This document shows, piece after piece, positions 20,177-31,379 of a stretch of 64,000 bases of DNA. The DNA comes from Mantamonas sphyraenae (taxonomy: Eukaryota; CRuMs; Mantamonadidae): the NCBI GenBank assembly GCA_026936335.1, contig JAPMXV010000046.1, forward strand, positions 248,001-312,000. Direction: 5' to 3'. The translations under genes were made by a program, and so were the position numbers. The notes beneath the pieces are model-generated. The model had not been told where the DNA came from. It worked only from the letters and a program-made list of their open reading frames with translations, and made no database searches. Each line of letters begins with the position of its first letter. The first letter of the stretch is position 1.

Positions 20177-20909
20177 ATGTCCAAGACTGTGATTTCGACT
20201 GACAAGGCACCCGGAGCGGTGGCAGCGTACTCGCAGGCCATCAAGTCCGGCAGCAAGCTCTACGTGTCGGGCTGCATCGGCCTCAGCGTCGACGACGACG
20301 TGAAGAAGGTGTATGTTACGCAAAAGGGGCTGCACGCGAGACGATGGGCGAGAGGTGTGCGTGAGGCACGAACGGGCGTGAAAAGAGAGAAATTGCGCTG
20401 ACCCTATACCTTTTGCTCCACGCCACAGCGACCTGAGCAATGTTGATATCAAGGAGCAGACGACCCAGGTGAGTGTGCATAGCGTGTTTCCATACACCAA
20501 ACATGGTGTGAAGTGCCCAACTGACACCCTTCACCCGTCCACGCAGGCACTGAGCAACATGAAGGCCATCCTGGAGGCCGGCGGAGCGTCGTGGAGCAAC
20601 GTGGTGCAGGTGACAATCATGCTGACGAGCATGGAGGACTACGGTGCAGTGAACGAGGTGTACCAGAACATGCTGAAGGAGCTGAAGGGCAAATTCCCGG
20701 CGCGTGCTGCGTTTGCCGTCAAAGGTCTCCCGCTGAACGCCAAGGTGGAGATCCAGTGCGTGGCTGCGCTCTCTGACGGCTCTGTGGCTGGTGGCAAGAG
20801 CAACAGCGACAGTTGGTACAACTCCCCGTGGGCTATTGGCTCGCTGGTGGCCGTGGGCGCAATCGCCCTGTCCATCGTCTTTGACAACCCGGACGACGAC
20901 TTTTACTGA
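20177..20909 (+). CDS. RidA/YjgF-family protein with a C-terminal membrane anchor
   Basis: Exons 20177-20310, 20429-20468 and 20547-20909 (donor GTATGT at 20311 keeps frame) give 178 residues. Residues 1-~135 are a complete RidA domain: APGAVAAYSQAIKSG near the start and FPARAAFAVKGLPLNAKVEI near the end, including the arginine of the PAR motif that RidA enzymes use to bind enamine/imine intermediates. Normal RidA proteins stop about there. This one continues with a polar linker and a single hydrophobic helix (WAIGSLVAVGAIALSIVF) followed by an eight-residue acidic tail, the layout of a tail-anchored protein of ER or mitochondrial outer membrane. Deaminase activity is inferred from the conserved core. 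The 3' end abuts the left arm of the eL20 inverted repeat. Confidence 0.88.
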
Positions 20910-21259
20910 CATTCTGCCGGGCATATGATTGTCGTCCACAGTGGTCGTCGCATCAGCCGTGGCCGTCGCTGAGGCGCCGAGACACACACAAAGACAAGAA
21001 AAACGCCGAAGCACCAATTCAACCCAAACGTCGCCCACCCACGACGCAAACGTGCCATCCAAATTGTCCACAGTCTTCCATTTGTTTGTTTGTTTTCCTT
21101 TGCAAAGCTCCACGCGCAGCAGCACAGACAGCTGGTGGTTGTGAGGCAAAAGGGGCAACAAAGTGCCCGCGTGCAACACACACCACCGCACACTGCCACA
21201 CGTCACTGCATACGTGCACACTCTGCTCCAGATCCCACCACACAGGGATGTCGAGTGAT
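20910..21259. other. Gene-free stretch between RidA-like and eL20 copy A
   Basis: The first ~33 bp are RidA 3' flank. The rest is duplicated THOC2 3'-terminal and downstream sequence, with a TTTG/TTTC-rich run near 21080-21100. I see no ORF with coding character and no RNA gene. Confidence 0.7.
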
Positions 21260-22371
21260 TTAGAAGTAGGTGTTGGGGCGGGCAGCCAGGAAGCGGTTGC
21301 GGCGGCTGCGGTCGGTCGAGCGCAGCACACGGTGGGGCAGAGGGAAGCGCAGCTTGCTGTTGAACAGCTTGGCATCCACACGGCTGGCCTCCAGCGGCTT
21401 CAGCTTGCGCGACGTGTTCAGCTTGTCCACGCGCAGGATCACAATGCTGTGCTTGCGAGCACGGTGGCGGCCAGCCAGCTCAGAGTACATCTGCTCAATG
21501 GCGCCGTTCACCGTGTTGTCGCGGTACTCCTTGTACATGTTGTGCGTGCCGCTGCGGCTGTTGTACTTGATCCACACGCCGTACGTGTGCACCTGGTCCG
21601 GTCGCTTCTCAAACAGCTCCTGCACAGCTGTGTGACCCCAAAAGAAACCCCGCTCGCTGTGTCAGCCGCATGCGCGTCCTCTCTCTCTCCCACACACCTT
21701 GCCTCCCCCTTCCCTCTATCCTCCCTCTCCTCCTTTCCCATCCTCGCCACACCCATCTCTATCCACCTGTCCAGCCCATCGACCCCCTGCGCGTCTCACT
21801 GCGCCCGTCTCTTGTCCCATGCCACCCGCTCCGCCTCGCCTGGGTTTTGCATGCGACCCGAAAATCACTCGCTCCCGCACGCCCGTTCACCTCCTTTTCG
21901 ACATCCCACCCCTCCCTCCCATCTGCACAGCCTTCCCTCATAGGCCACTTACCCAGGATCTCCGACGACGTCGACTTCATCTTGATCAGCTGGCGAGCAA
22001 TGTAGCGGAAGCGCGACTTGGCCTCCGTCTTGCTCTTGGCAAAGATCTTCATCCTGTACACCTCGGGGTACGGGTGCTTCTCATCCGGACGGCGGCGTCC
22101 AACCACAGAATATTGATGAACCTGCAGGTGTGGCGACGTGTGGTGAGCCCAATGTCAGCTTCAGTGCGTGTGTAGGGCGTGCCAAAGTGGCCCGGGCGGC
22201 CGAGAGGTGAATTTGCGCCTCCCTTTGCCCCGTCCGTGTGCACGACAGGTGGGTGGTGGGTGCACACGCAACGGAGCAAACGGCAGGTGGGCATGTGGGC
22301 ATTCGGTGGGTACGCCTCTGTGTGCATGTGCACCTACCATTGTTGAGTGTTTGAGTTGTTTGGCTGGCGGC
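20943..22371. repeat. Left arm of a 1.43 kb inverted repeat carrying eL20 copy A
   Basis: This block is the near-identical reverse complement of 29951-31379. It contains all of eL20 with both introns and 3' flank, and runs into a remnant of the THOC2 3' end: on the + strand here the triplets after 20945 spell the final THOC2 residues (RRISR.RR and stop), although no THOC2 gene is present. Exons appear unchanged, while introns and flanks carry scattered substitutions and small indels. Confidence 0.92.
21260..22340 (-). CDS. RPL18A: 60S ribosomal protein eL20 (RPL18A), copy A
   Basis: Exons in transcript order: 22340-22338 (ATG only), 22121-21953 and 21627-21260, giving 179 residues, close to the usual 176. 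Start (VVGRRRPDEKHPYPEVYRMK), middle (RSGTHNMYKEYRD) and end (KFPLPHR-type FPLPHRVLR and RPNTYF) are diagnostic of eL20, a large-subunit protein at the subunit interface. Introns of 216 and 325 nt follow immediately after the start codon and after the exon-2 ATCCTGG. The predicted protein is identical to copy B (29982-31061) on the other strand. The duplicated block ends about 31 bp upstream of the ATG, so this copy must use its own promoter, shared with divergent EXOC4 (250 bp apart). Confidence 0.95.
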
Positions 22372-22588
22372 GTCGGCGCGGTGTTCCTGCCAACAGAAAC
22401 CGACCGACCAGACCGACAAGGAGAGCTGGTTCCCACACATTCCACATGCGACGAACGCGCGAGTATGGTGGTGGTCGCCGAAGCAATCACCAGTTTGGGT
22501 ATGTTGTTCCGGACGCAACGCACACGTCTCGTTTTGCCCGTTTCTGGCATGGAAAAGGGGAGCAGATCCGACACCGCGGTATGCTGAC

Positions 22589-25500
22589 ATGTCACTTTGC
22601 CTATCAATGGGCTATCGCAGTGCGGAAACGGCCATGCAGAGCAAACTGAACAGTGTGAGCAAGAAAGTGGACCAGGTCGACCCGGAGTTCCTAGCTGCAA
22701 ACTTTTCGGCCGTACGCCGCGTCATCGACATGATCCGCGAGGCTGACGGCATGCTTGACGAAAGCTCGCCTGTGTACATTAAGCTGTACCAAAATCTGCA
22801 GCTGATGGAAGAAGCCATGGACGAGATTGTGGACCGTTCGTTGTCGCCCTCCCTACCCCGCCCCTCCAAGTCCGACCAGCGCTGACAACCCACCCGCGTG
22901 CCCTCTGCAGAGTCCTATCCCGGCTTCAACAAGAGCATCCACGCCTTTTCCAGTGTCTATGACCAGATGCAGGAGTCGTCAGAACGCATCACAGAGATCA
23001 AGGCAGATCTGCTCAAGGTTGGTTCATTGTCTCCGCGCGCCCAGCTGCGCGACGTCCTCCGCCTCCACACACATGCGCTCACACTTCCCCGTCACGTTGA
23101 CGTAAATCTGTGTAGAGCAAGCGTTTGCTGGCGACCAAGACGGCGGGACTGCGGACGCTGTACCTGGAGTCGGTGCAGTACAAAGAGGTGATTCGCATCC
23201 TGGACAAAATGTACGTGCGCAGCGCACCAGAGAGAAGGGCCGAGTGTGCGATATCCCCCTGGTTGCTGACAAGATACAAACGGCATGTCGCTGCTTGCCC
23301 ACCATAGTGCGTCGATCAAGCAGGTACCCGAGCAGCTGGAGCAGTTTGTGACGAACAAGCACTACCTGCACGCGTCGCAGCTGCTGGTCAAGTCGGTCAA
23401 CGTGCTGCAGGCTGAGGATGTACAGAATGTGGGTGCGCTGCGTCCCCTGCGCATCGACATCACAGAGAAGAGGGACCTCTTCCATGTCGTGCTGGTGGAG
23501 GAGCTGCACAACCACATCTACTTGAAGAGCAAGCACGCACAGCTCGACCGCACCTACAGCGCCAACCAAGACTCGCTACTCTCTGCCGTCCAGCAGGCCA
23601 CGTCGTCTGCGGCCTCCACATCGAGCGGGGGCAGCGGAGGCGGTTCTGGAGACCAGTCCTCACGCAATCGAACGCAGTCGCGACCGCGCACAAACACGCA
23701 GCAGCTGCTGGCAAACACCAACAGTATGCAGGCACGTGGGCGTCGCGGTTCGGTGGTGCGCACGGGCACAGGCAGCGCAGGCAGTGCGGGAGGGTCGAAC
23801 CACAGTGGCAACAACGACAACAGCGACAACGCCTCGCAGTCCTCCGACGGTTCGAATCGACACACGACCAACAGTGGCGCGGAACCACACAGCATCGAAT
23901 CGCTGTTCAGCCCGCTGCGACGCAAGTATGATAGCAACGAGCCGCTGCAGGAGGATCTGGAAACCAACCCCGAAGAAAACTCGCACCACTACGTGCGCCT
24001 GCTCGTCGAATCGCTCTGGGTGCTGCAGCGGTCCCAGACTGCGCTTATTTTGATCAAGCAGCGCATGCGCAGCGAGCTGAAAAAGATCATTGAAAAGACT
24101 GTGGCCGAAGTGCGCCAGCAGATCCTAGCCATCGAGGCCGAGGACGCAAGCGTGTACCGCTACTCCAGCGTGTCGTTTGCAGACCGCAGCCACAAGCACC
24201 TGGATGGGACCGGAAGTAGTAGTAGCAGCAGCAGCAGCAGCAGTAGCAGCAGTAGCAATGGAAGCCGCAGTCGCAGCACCAGCGGCAAGAAGAAGCGAAA
24301 CGAGAACCATGACGGTTCCGCGGGAGGTGGCACGGTGTCGCGTGGCAATACCGTGTTGGCAGTGTCCAACTTGCTGGGAGGCATTTCGTCGACGTCGTCC
24401 AAGGTGGAGGAAAAGAGGCAGCGGCTGGTGACGCTGCTGCAGCGCATCTTTTCGATGTTCATGGGTGTGCTGCGCAACCACATGCACGTCATCCAGTGCT
24501 TTGGCGAACACGACATCAGCAAACAGAACGACTCCCACGCAGCCAAGCTGCGCAAGCAGATGAACAAGCAACCGATGGCCGAGGCAAAACGCAAGCGGCG
24601 GACATGGAAGGTGCACAAGGGCAGCGGCCCACGACCCACCATGTCCTCTATCTTTGATGGACGGCGCACCAGCGCAATGTTTGGAAAGGAAATAAGGACG
24701 GTGGAGACGGCGCAGGCGCGAGCGGCCACGAGGACGAATCCTTTGAATCGCTGCAGGCCCAACTGGAAGCTATGGAAGGTGAACAGGAGGATGACGTCTA
24801 CGCCATTGATGAGGTGTGGAGCTGCATGCAGATCGAGCTGCAGCACTTTCTGTGCACACACCTGAATCTGGATCCCGAGGACGCAGCGCAGATGATGGCA
24901 CAGGCTGTCGACGCATCCTTCAAGTCGACGTCGTCGTCATCTTCATCTTCTTCGTCGTCCTCAGGCCAGCAGGGATCGACATCGACGTCCTCATCTGCCT
25001 CCTCGTCCTCGTCGTCGCGGACGACCTCCAAGGGCCAGGCGCAGTTCCAGGGCGACATGGAGTTGATGGCAGGCCTGGGCGGCAAGAAATTGTTTTCCTT
25101 CAGCGAGAGCAATCTGGCCAAAAAGAGTCAGGAGAGGAGCGGCGGAGGACCGCAACCGGAGACGCTGCAGGTGTTTTCGTCGAGCATGTTCAACATCACG
25201 GTGCTGTACCGGCCTGTGATGCTGTTTGTGGAACAGGTACATAGTGGAGTGCCGCTGAGCCAAGATCACGACATTGTGGGTGGGTTGCGCGGCTTCCTGG
25301 ACGACTTTATCACCAACCACTACTTCCCAATGGCGCGTACGCACTACACAAACGCCACGCGCACCATGATCGAGTCACCCGAAGCGTTCAAACCGCCCAG
25401 CGACAGGCAGTCAATCGGGGCACGAAAAGACAACCAAGTGCCGCTGCTGAATGGCACGGTGGCAATGTTTGAGTTGATCGAAGCGGTGTTCAAGGACGCG

Positions 25501-26841
25501 CAGTGCATGCCCGAGTATGCGAATGACTTTGTGAGCGTGATTGAGAACAACCTGCTGGCACGGTACTACGACAAGTGCTACAACAAGTTTGTGGAGTGCA
25601 CAGACGGCACCCTTAGCGGCATGCAGCTGAAGAACGAACTCGTCGTGGGTGCACTCAATTCCGATCCGCTTTGGAAGCAGATCATTGTGCGCAGCGGCAA
25701 GGGTCATATGCGACGCCTGTCCAGCGACAGTGGCTCGTCAATCATGTCGTCGTCGACGATCCACACGAGCGTGAAGAAGCTGATGGATCCGGCAACGGAA
25801 AAGTTTGTCGGGCTGATGGCCGAGGCAGAGGGCGACCTGTACCGGGGTTCGGGGTCGGGTGGAGGCGTGCAGCGGCAGCAGTTGATGTTGGAGTCGTATG
25901 TGGGCGTGGTGACAGCGCTGCACACATCGTTGGACTGGCTGTACGAACGGATCAGAACCTTGGGCACCGAGGACCGTCCAGGGGCAAAGGGTGGAAACAG
26001 CGGCAGCAGTAGCAGCGGCAGCAACAGCTCGGGCATAGGCAGCAGCTCAGGCGTGGGTGGCAGTAGCACCATGGGCATCTCCATTGGTGGCACGAGCACG
26101 CCGCGCAGCACAAGCGGGGGCGGATCAACCAAGAAGCGACGCACACACAGGCGCAACCGGTCGCGGGACAAGAGGTCGCTTAACGCATCGCTCATGGGCA
26201 CAATGCTGTCGGAGGGAGAAGAAATCCAGTGGCAGACCACCGAGTCGATGCGCGAGTCACTGGAGAAAGTGGCTGCGCGGTTCAAGGATCTGAGCGAAAA
26301 GTGCTTGATGGTGTTGAAGCTGGAGTTCCGCATGCGATGTTTCTACCATCTGCAGCAGCACCGCACACGCAACTACGTGTTGGACGAGGAGAGCAGCGAG
26401 CCGGACGACTTTATCGCCGATCTGAACAGGGACATTGCCACGCTGGAGGAGAGTGTATCCCAATTCCTGGTTGCACACAAGTCGAGGTACTTGTTTGGAG
26501 GCGTTGCCCACCTCATTTCCACCATCCTGATCCGGGAGCTGGCCAACGTGAAGCGAGTCAACGCAAACGGAGTGGCCAAGCTGTGCCGCAACGTGTTTGC
26601 GTTGCAGCAAAACCTGACCAACATCATTGTGTCGCAGGAAGGATTCTTTGACCATGCGCGCCACTACTACCTGCTTCTGAACCAGTCGCGAGACGGAGTG
26701 CTGGAGACCATCCTGGAGAACGGCCAGTTGTACTCGTACGCAGAGTACTTGGTGGTGTTGGACCTGGTGTCCACCGCTAACAAACACCAAGAGAACAGGG
26801 AAAAGCTGCAAACGCTGTTGTCTGGCCTGAAGAAGCGATAG
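22589..26841 (+). CDS. EXOC4: Exocyst complex subunit EXOC4 (Sec8), one apparent frame break
   Basis: Exons 22589-22835, 22911-23017, 23116-23210 and 23308-26841, about 1,327 residues. The N-terminal helical rod (MEEAMDEIVDQSYPGFNKS across the first junction), ASIKQVPEQLEQFVTNKHYL, and VVLVEELHNHIYLKSKHAQL are the Sec8 signature. Sec8 is part of the octameric exocyst that tethers secretory vesicles to the plasma membrane. The protein is longer than the animal one (~975) because of several S/G/N-rich inserts, including poly-Ser runs near 24215-24256, 24935-25020 and 26000-26060. The frame changes near 24690: either one A is missing (GGAAAT where an added A restores frame) or a 32 nt GT-AG segment at 24700-24731 is spliced out. 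It converges on PCF11 (41 bp). Confidence 0.9.
24215..24256 (+). repeat. AGT/AGC trinucleotide repeat (poly-Ser in EXOC4)
   Basis: Fourteen consecutive AGT/AGC codons inside the EXOC4 insert region. Such runs can vary in length between individuals. Confidence 0.9.
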
Positions 26842-26882
26842 GCGGGGCGGCAAGGAATGGAATGGAATTGAGGTCGTTCATT

Positions 26883-29016
26883 TCATCCAACACGTTGTTT
26901 CTTCACATCCACACCGCCTTGCTGGCCGGCTCCATTTGTATGGTCGCCATGGGTGTCAGTGTCTTGATCCAACTTGCGCTTGCGCGATGCGTCGTCTGCC
27001 GTGGCAGCCGCCTGTTGCTCGTCCAGCTGCATGGCGTTTTGCTGGAGCTTCTGCTTGAGAGATTGCAAGAGAGAGGCATTGGAACGTGTGCTGTCATCCT
27101 TGTTGGCTGCACTGTTTGTATGGGACGCCCAGCAGGCGACGTGGTAGATCTTGCCGTTGGGTTGCGGGCGAAGGGCATCTTTGTACATCCACTCCTCTTC
27201 GTCATCGTCATAAAACTCCTCAAACTTTTCGCCACAAACGGGACATGTGGTCTGGGTCTTGTCTGCGGGCACGCTGGAAGGAGGGAGTTCCTCGGGTTGC
27301 TCGTCGCCGGCAAGCGAATCCTGGAACGGGTGGAAGGTGGCAAAGGCAACCTGGGCTGAAGCACGGTCGCTAAGCCACTCTTCCTTGCGCGAAAACCAGC
27401 TGCGTGAAAGGCTGTTTTGCGTGGCTTCGCGCTTTGCCTTGTTGCGCACAAAATGCCAGTCCATGTGCGCTTGCAGGTCTGTCTTTGTGTGGAAGCGCTG
27501 GGAGCAGGTGGAACAACGCTCCTCGTAGCGGTCGTAGACAGAGTAGACGTACTCTTCCACGGAGTTCTCGTTGTCAATGTTGTCAAAAGACAGGTCCATT
27601 GGGTCGGAGCCCTGCTGTGGGCGAGCGTTGCCGTGCAAAGACATGTTTGTGTTGTGCTGCTGTTGTTGGGCACCTTGTTGTTGCGAGTGCTGCTTGCTGA
27701 AGAAGGAAAGGGAAGAGAGGAGTTGGTCAGCGAGCTGAATCTGGCCTCGCAAGGCGCCGACGCCTTCCTGTGTCAAATGAGGCAGAGTGGCCACCTCGGC
27801 CAGACGTGCACGAAGGGATGAGACGGCGCCAGCGAGTTGTGCTGGGTTCCCGAGCTGAGCCAGAGCATGCGGGTTGTTGAGCATGGCCTTCCACTGCTGC
27901 AAGTTGCGCTGGGCCTCGTTGTACACAGCCGAGGCGCGCTGGTTGTTGAGTGCGGCCTGCTGCTGCTGGTACTGTTGTTGTTGTTGCTGCTGATGGTGTT
28001 GCTGCTGCTGGTACTGCTGCGGCTGTTGCTGCTGTTGTGGTTGGGGCAACTGTTGGCCGAGGGCACCACTCTGCAGGAGTTGATTCAACTGGGCCAGCTT
28101 CTGCAGATCGAGCTGCGGAGTCTGCTGCTGCTGTTCCATCTTCTGGTGCACCTGTTGTCCATTGGCTGGAGCTGGAACTGGAGCTGGAGTAGGACGGTTT
28201 CACGTCTTGGGCGCCGTAGAGCTCGCGAGCTCGGCGTGATGGCTTGCGGTGCTTCGGAACGCCGCCAACAGGCATAATGGGGCGGGAAAGGTCAACGGTG
28301 AGGTTGAGGTTCTTGACGATGGCCTGCAGGACCTCTGGGTACTCCTGCATGAACGGTGGCCAGGTTTTCAGAAGGCGCACAAGCTTACCCCTGGGAGTGT
28401 GGACGATTGGTGGGGTGAAATGATGGTAAAGACGGCAGGGCGCAAACGGCCGTGGGGTCAGCACTGGGTTGCACAGCTGGGAAAGGCTGGGTAGGGGGGT
28501 TGGAAAAGGCGGATGGCGGAAAGCGCGCGTGACGCTGGAAACGCACCTGGCCTCCTGGCCGGACACAGAATATACATTGGCAAAGATGCGAGACAAATCG
28601 GCGGCTAAAAGATCGATGTAGTCGCCTCCCACATTCTTGAGGATGGAGTCGGCCACATAGAGGTAGGAGAGCTTGGAAGACGGCTTGACCTGAGACGAGG
28701 AGTGTGTGGAGGCAGTGTGAGTGGACAAGAGCGCATGGTAGACCCGTGAAAGGCGGATACATACTGCAGTGAGGGTCTCTGCAATGAGACTGACGACAAC
28801 GTCTGCATACTGGCTATGTTCGGCGGCGAGGTCGGTGAGCATGTTGATGACGGGCTTGCTGTTAAACGAAAGGTGATCCAGAGCTCGTGTGTACAGGTGG
28901 CGCATCTCAGAGGGACTGCGCACGGGTTCGAGCATGAGAGCGGCCTGTTGGTCCGTCAGACCCTGCTCACGGAGGCGGTCGAGGATCGCCTGTTGTTTGG
29001 TTGACATGAGGTGCAT
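26883..29016 (-). CDS. PCF11: PCF11, pre-mRNA cleavage complex II / termination factor
   Basis: Exons in transcript order 29016-28547, 28390-28204 and 28151-26883 give 641 residues. The middle intron is only 52 nt (28152-28203) and restores frame exactly. The N-terminal CID (Pol II CTD-interaction domain) is clear in LSYLYVADSILKNVGGDYI and GKLVRLLKTWPPF. A glutamine-rich region follows. The C-terminus has the two Pcf11 zinc-binding modules, CSTCSQRFHTKTDLQAHMDWH and CPVCGEKFEEF...W...HVACW. By family knowledge it couples 3' cleavage to Pol II termination. An upstream in-frame ATG at 29169 would add ~51 low-complexity residues. Human PCF11 is far longer; yeast Pcf11 (626) is the better size match. 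Confidence 0.9.
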
Positions 29017-29169
29017 GGGCAGGCGCACGTCATCACATGTTTGGTCTATGGGTCTCTGGTGCGGTTGGTGGGGCCCATGGAGCCATGTGCGAGCGTTGGG
29101 GGAGGGCCGAGTGGAGCGGCCGCGTTTGCTGCGAGTTTGCGATTTCGGCGGATTCGCGTTTGACGTCAT

Positions 29170-29950
29170 TGTCCTTCTCAGAATTGTTGCGATCCCGATG
29201 TGGTGTCGAGGTGGACTTTGGGTATATGATGCGAGAGTGACCCCCATAACAATGTGAGCACGTGAGGCAAGGAAGCTGAGGTATTATACCTACTTCGAGG
29301 CATTTGTACTACTAGCAGGCATGGCTGGTGGGGCGCACGGCTGCGACGCAGACTGTCGCAGGCCAGCCGACATCAGTCCATCGCCAATGCAGTCATCAAC
29401 AACTAAACGAGTGTTTTGTCACAGGATAAACCTCCGCATCCGTACTTGCGTGCTCACACCATGAACAACAACAACAAAAAAACATCAAAAACGAGGGGCT
29501 CCAATGCCGTTCGATCGAGGATTTCCATTAAGTGTCTTTCAGACGTAACATACTTGAACATCTCCAATGTTAGTTACGGCAGAATGAACCCCGGCAACTG
29601 ACCATCACCATGACAGAGGTATGACATGCTGTGTGCACGGTCAGTATCGGGTTCCATCTACTACAACAGCGCGGGTTTGCACCTTCAATCGTATTTGCAG
29701 TGCAAACCTCAACCAGAACGTACAGTCGGGCGTGCACAGCTGCACTCCCGGCGTCATCCTACCGGTGAACAGCAGAACAGCAGACCGCTGGTCACCACAA
29801 CCATCAATCCTCTCCGGCTCAATCCCCTATCTACTACACCGAGAAGGACCAACGTTCCTTCTTTTTGCCCCCAACTATGGTTGCCCATGCGTGCTCCCAT
29901 CGTGAGAGCGTGTGGGTGCGTGCGCTGCTGCAGCGTCTCGCAGCGCAACT
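29170..29950. other. Gene-free, comparatively AT-rich island upstream of PCF11 and eL20 copy B
   Basis: This is the longest stretch without a recognised gene. It is less GC-rich than its surroundings, has no ORF over ~95 codons with family resemblance, and holds A-rich (29465-29490) and direct-repeat-free sequence. It must include the promoters of PCF11 (leftward) and eL20 copy B (rightward). I looked for tRNA A/B boxes and snRNA motifs and found no convincing match. Confidence 0.6.
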
Positions 29951-31379
29951 GCCGCCAGCCAAACAACTCAAACACTCAACAATGGTAGGTGCACATGCAC
30001 GCAGAGGCGTACCCACCGAATGCCCACATGCCCACCTGCCGTTTGCTCCGTTGCGCGTGCACCCACCACCCACCTGTCGTGCACACGGACGGGGCAAAGG
30101 GAGGCACAAATTCACCTCCCAGCCGCCCGGGCCACCTTGGCACGCCCTACACACGCACTGAAGCTGACATTGGGCTCACCACACGTCGCCACACCTGCAG
30201 GTTCATCAATATTCTGTGGTTGGACGCCGCCGTCCGGATGAGAAGCACCCGTACCCCGAGGTGTACAGGATGAAGATCTTTGCCAAGAGCAAGACGGAGG
30301 CCAAGTCGCGCTTCCGCTACATTGCTCGCCAGCTGATCAAGATGAAGTCGACGTCGTCGGAGATCCTGGGTAAGTGGCCTATGAGGGAAGGCTGTGCAGA
30401 TGGGAGGGAGGGGTGGGATGTCGAAAAGGAGGTGAACGGGCGTGCGGGAGCGTGATTTTCGGGTCGCATGCAAAACCCAGGCGAGGCGGAGCGGGTGGCA
30501 GGGGACAAGAGACGGGCGCAGTGAGACGCGCAGGGGGTCGATGGGCTGGACAGGTGGATAGAGATGGGTGTGGCGAGGATGGGGAGGGGAGGAGAGGGAG
30601 GATAGAGGGAAGGGGGAGGCAAGGTGTGTGGGAGAGAGAGAGGACGCGCATGCGGCTGACACAGCGAGCGGGGTTTCTTTTGGGGTCACACAGCTGTGCA
30701 GGAGCTGTTTGAGAAGCGACCGGACCAGGTGCACACGTACGGCGTGTGGATCAAGTACAACAGCCGCAGCGGCACGCACAACATGTACAAGGAGTACCGC
30801 GACAACACGGTGAACGGCGCCATTGAGCAGATGTACTCTGAGCTGGCTGGCCGCCACCGTGCTCGCAAGCACAGCATTGTGATCCTGCGCGTGGACAAGC
30901 TGAACACGTCGCGCAAGCTGAAGCCGCTGGAGGCCAGCCGTGTGGATGCCAAGCTGTTCAACAGCAAGCTGCGCTTCCCTCTGCCCCACCGTGTGCTGCG
31001 CTCGACCGACCGCAGCCGCCGCAACCGCTTCCTGGCTGCCCGCCCCAACACCTACTTCTAAATCACTCGACATCCCTGTGTGGTGGGATCTGGAGCAGAG
31101 TGTGCACGTATGCAGTGACGTGTGGCAGTGTGCGGTGGGGTGTGTTGCACGCGGGCACTTTGTTGCCCCTTTTGCATCACAACCACCAGCTGTCTGTGCT
31201 GCTGCGCGTGGAGCTTTGCAAAGGAAAACAAACAAACAAATGGAAGACTGTGGACAATTTGGATGGCACGTTTGCGTCGTGGGTGGGCGACGTTCGGATT
31301 GAATTGTTGCCTCGGCGTTTTTCTTGTCTTTGTGTGTGTCTCCGGCGCCTCAGCGACGGCTACGGCTGATGCGACGACC
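29951..31379. repeat. Right arm of the 1.43 kb inverted repeat carrying eL20 copy B
   Basis: It matches 20943-22371 in inverted orientation, with a spacer of about 7.6 kb holding EXOC4 and PCF11. It begins at GCCGCCAGCC, 31 bp before the eL20 ATG, and ends inside the last ~10 codons of THOC2. Because THOC2 is intact here and only a stub is present in the other arm, this arm is the probable donor. Confidence 0.92.
29982..31061 (+). CDS. RPL18A: 60S ribosomal protein eL20 (RPL18A), copy B
   Basis: Exons 29982-29984 (ATG only), 30201-30369 and 30694-31061 encode the same 179-residue protein as copy A, with the same intron positions (phase 0 after ATG, phase 1 in ATCCTGG|CT) and nearly the same intron sequences. 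This copy sits in the likely ancestral context: it converges on intact THOC2, whose last codons lie within the duplicated block. Upstream of ~29951 the two copies share no similarity, so regulation can differ between them. Ribosomal protein genes with an intron right after the start codon are common in eukaryotes. Confidence 0.95.

Noticed and set aside
20929-20975. Short coding sequence after RidA resembling RRISR
   Set aside because: It is the truncated 3' terminus of THOC2 carried by the inverted duplication, not a gene.
29400-29620. Possible tRNA or Pol III gene in the gene-free island
   Set aside because: Only a weak B-box-like GGTTCATTC on the minus strand and a T run; no cloverleaf, anticodon arm or A box could be drawn.
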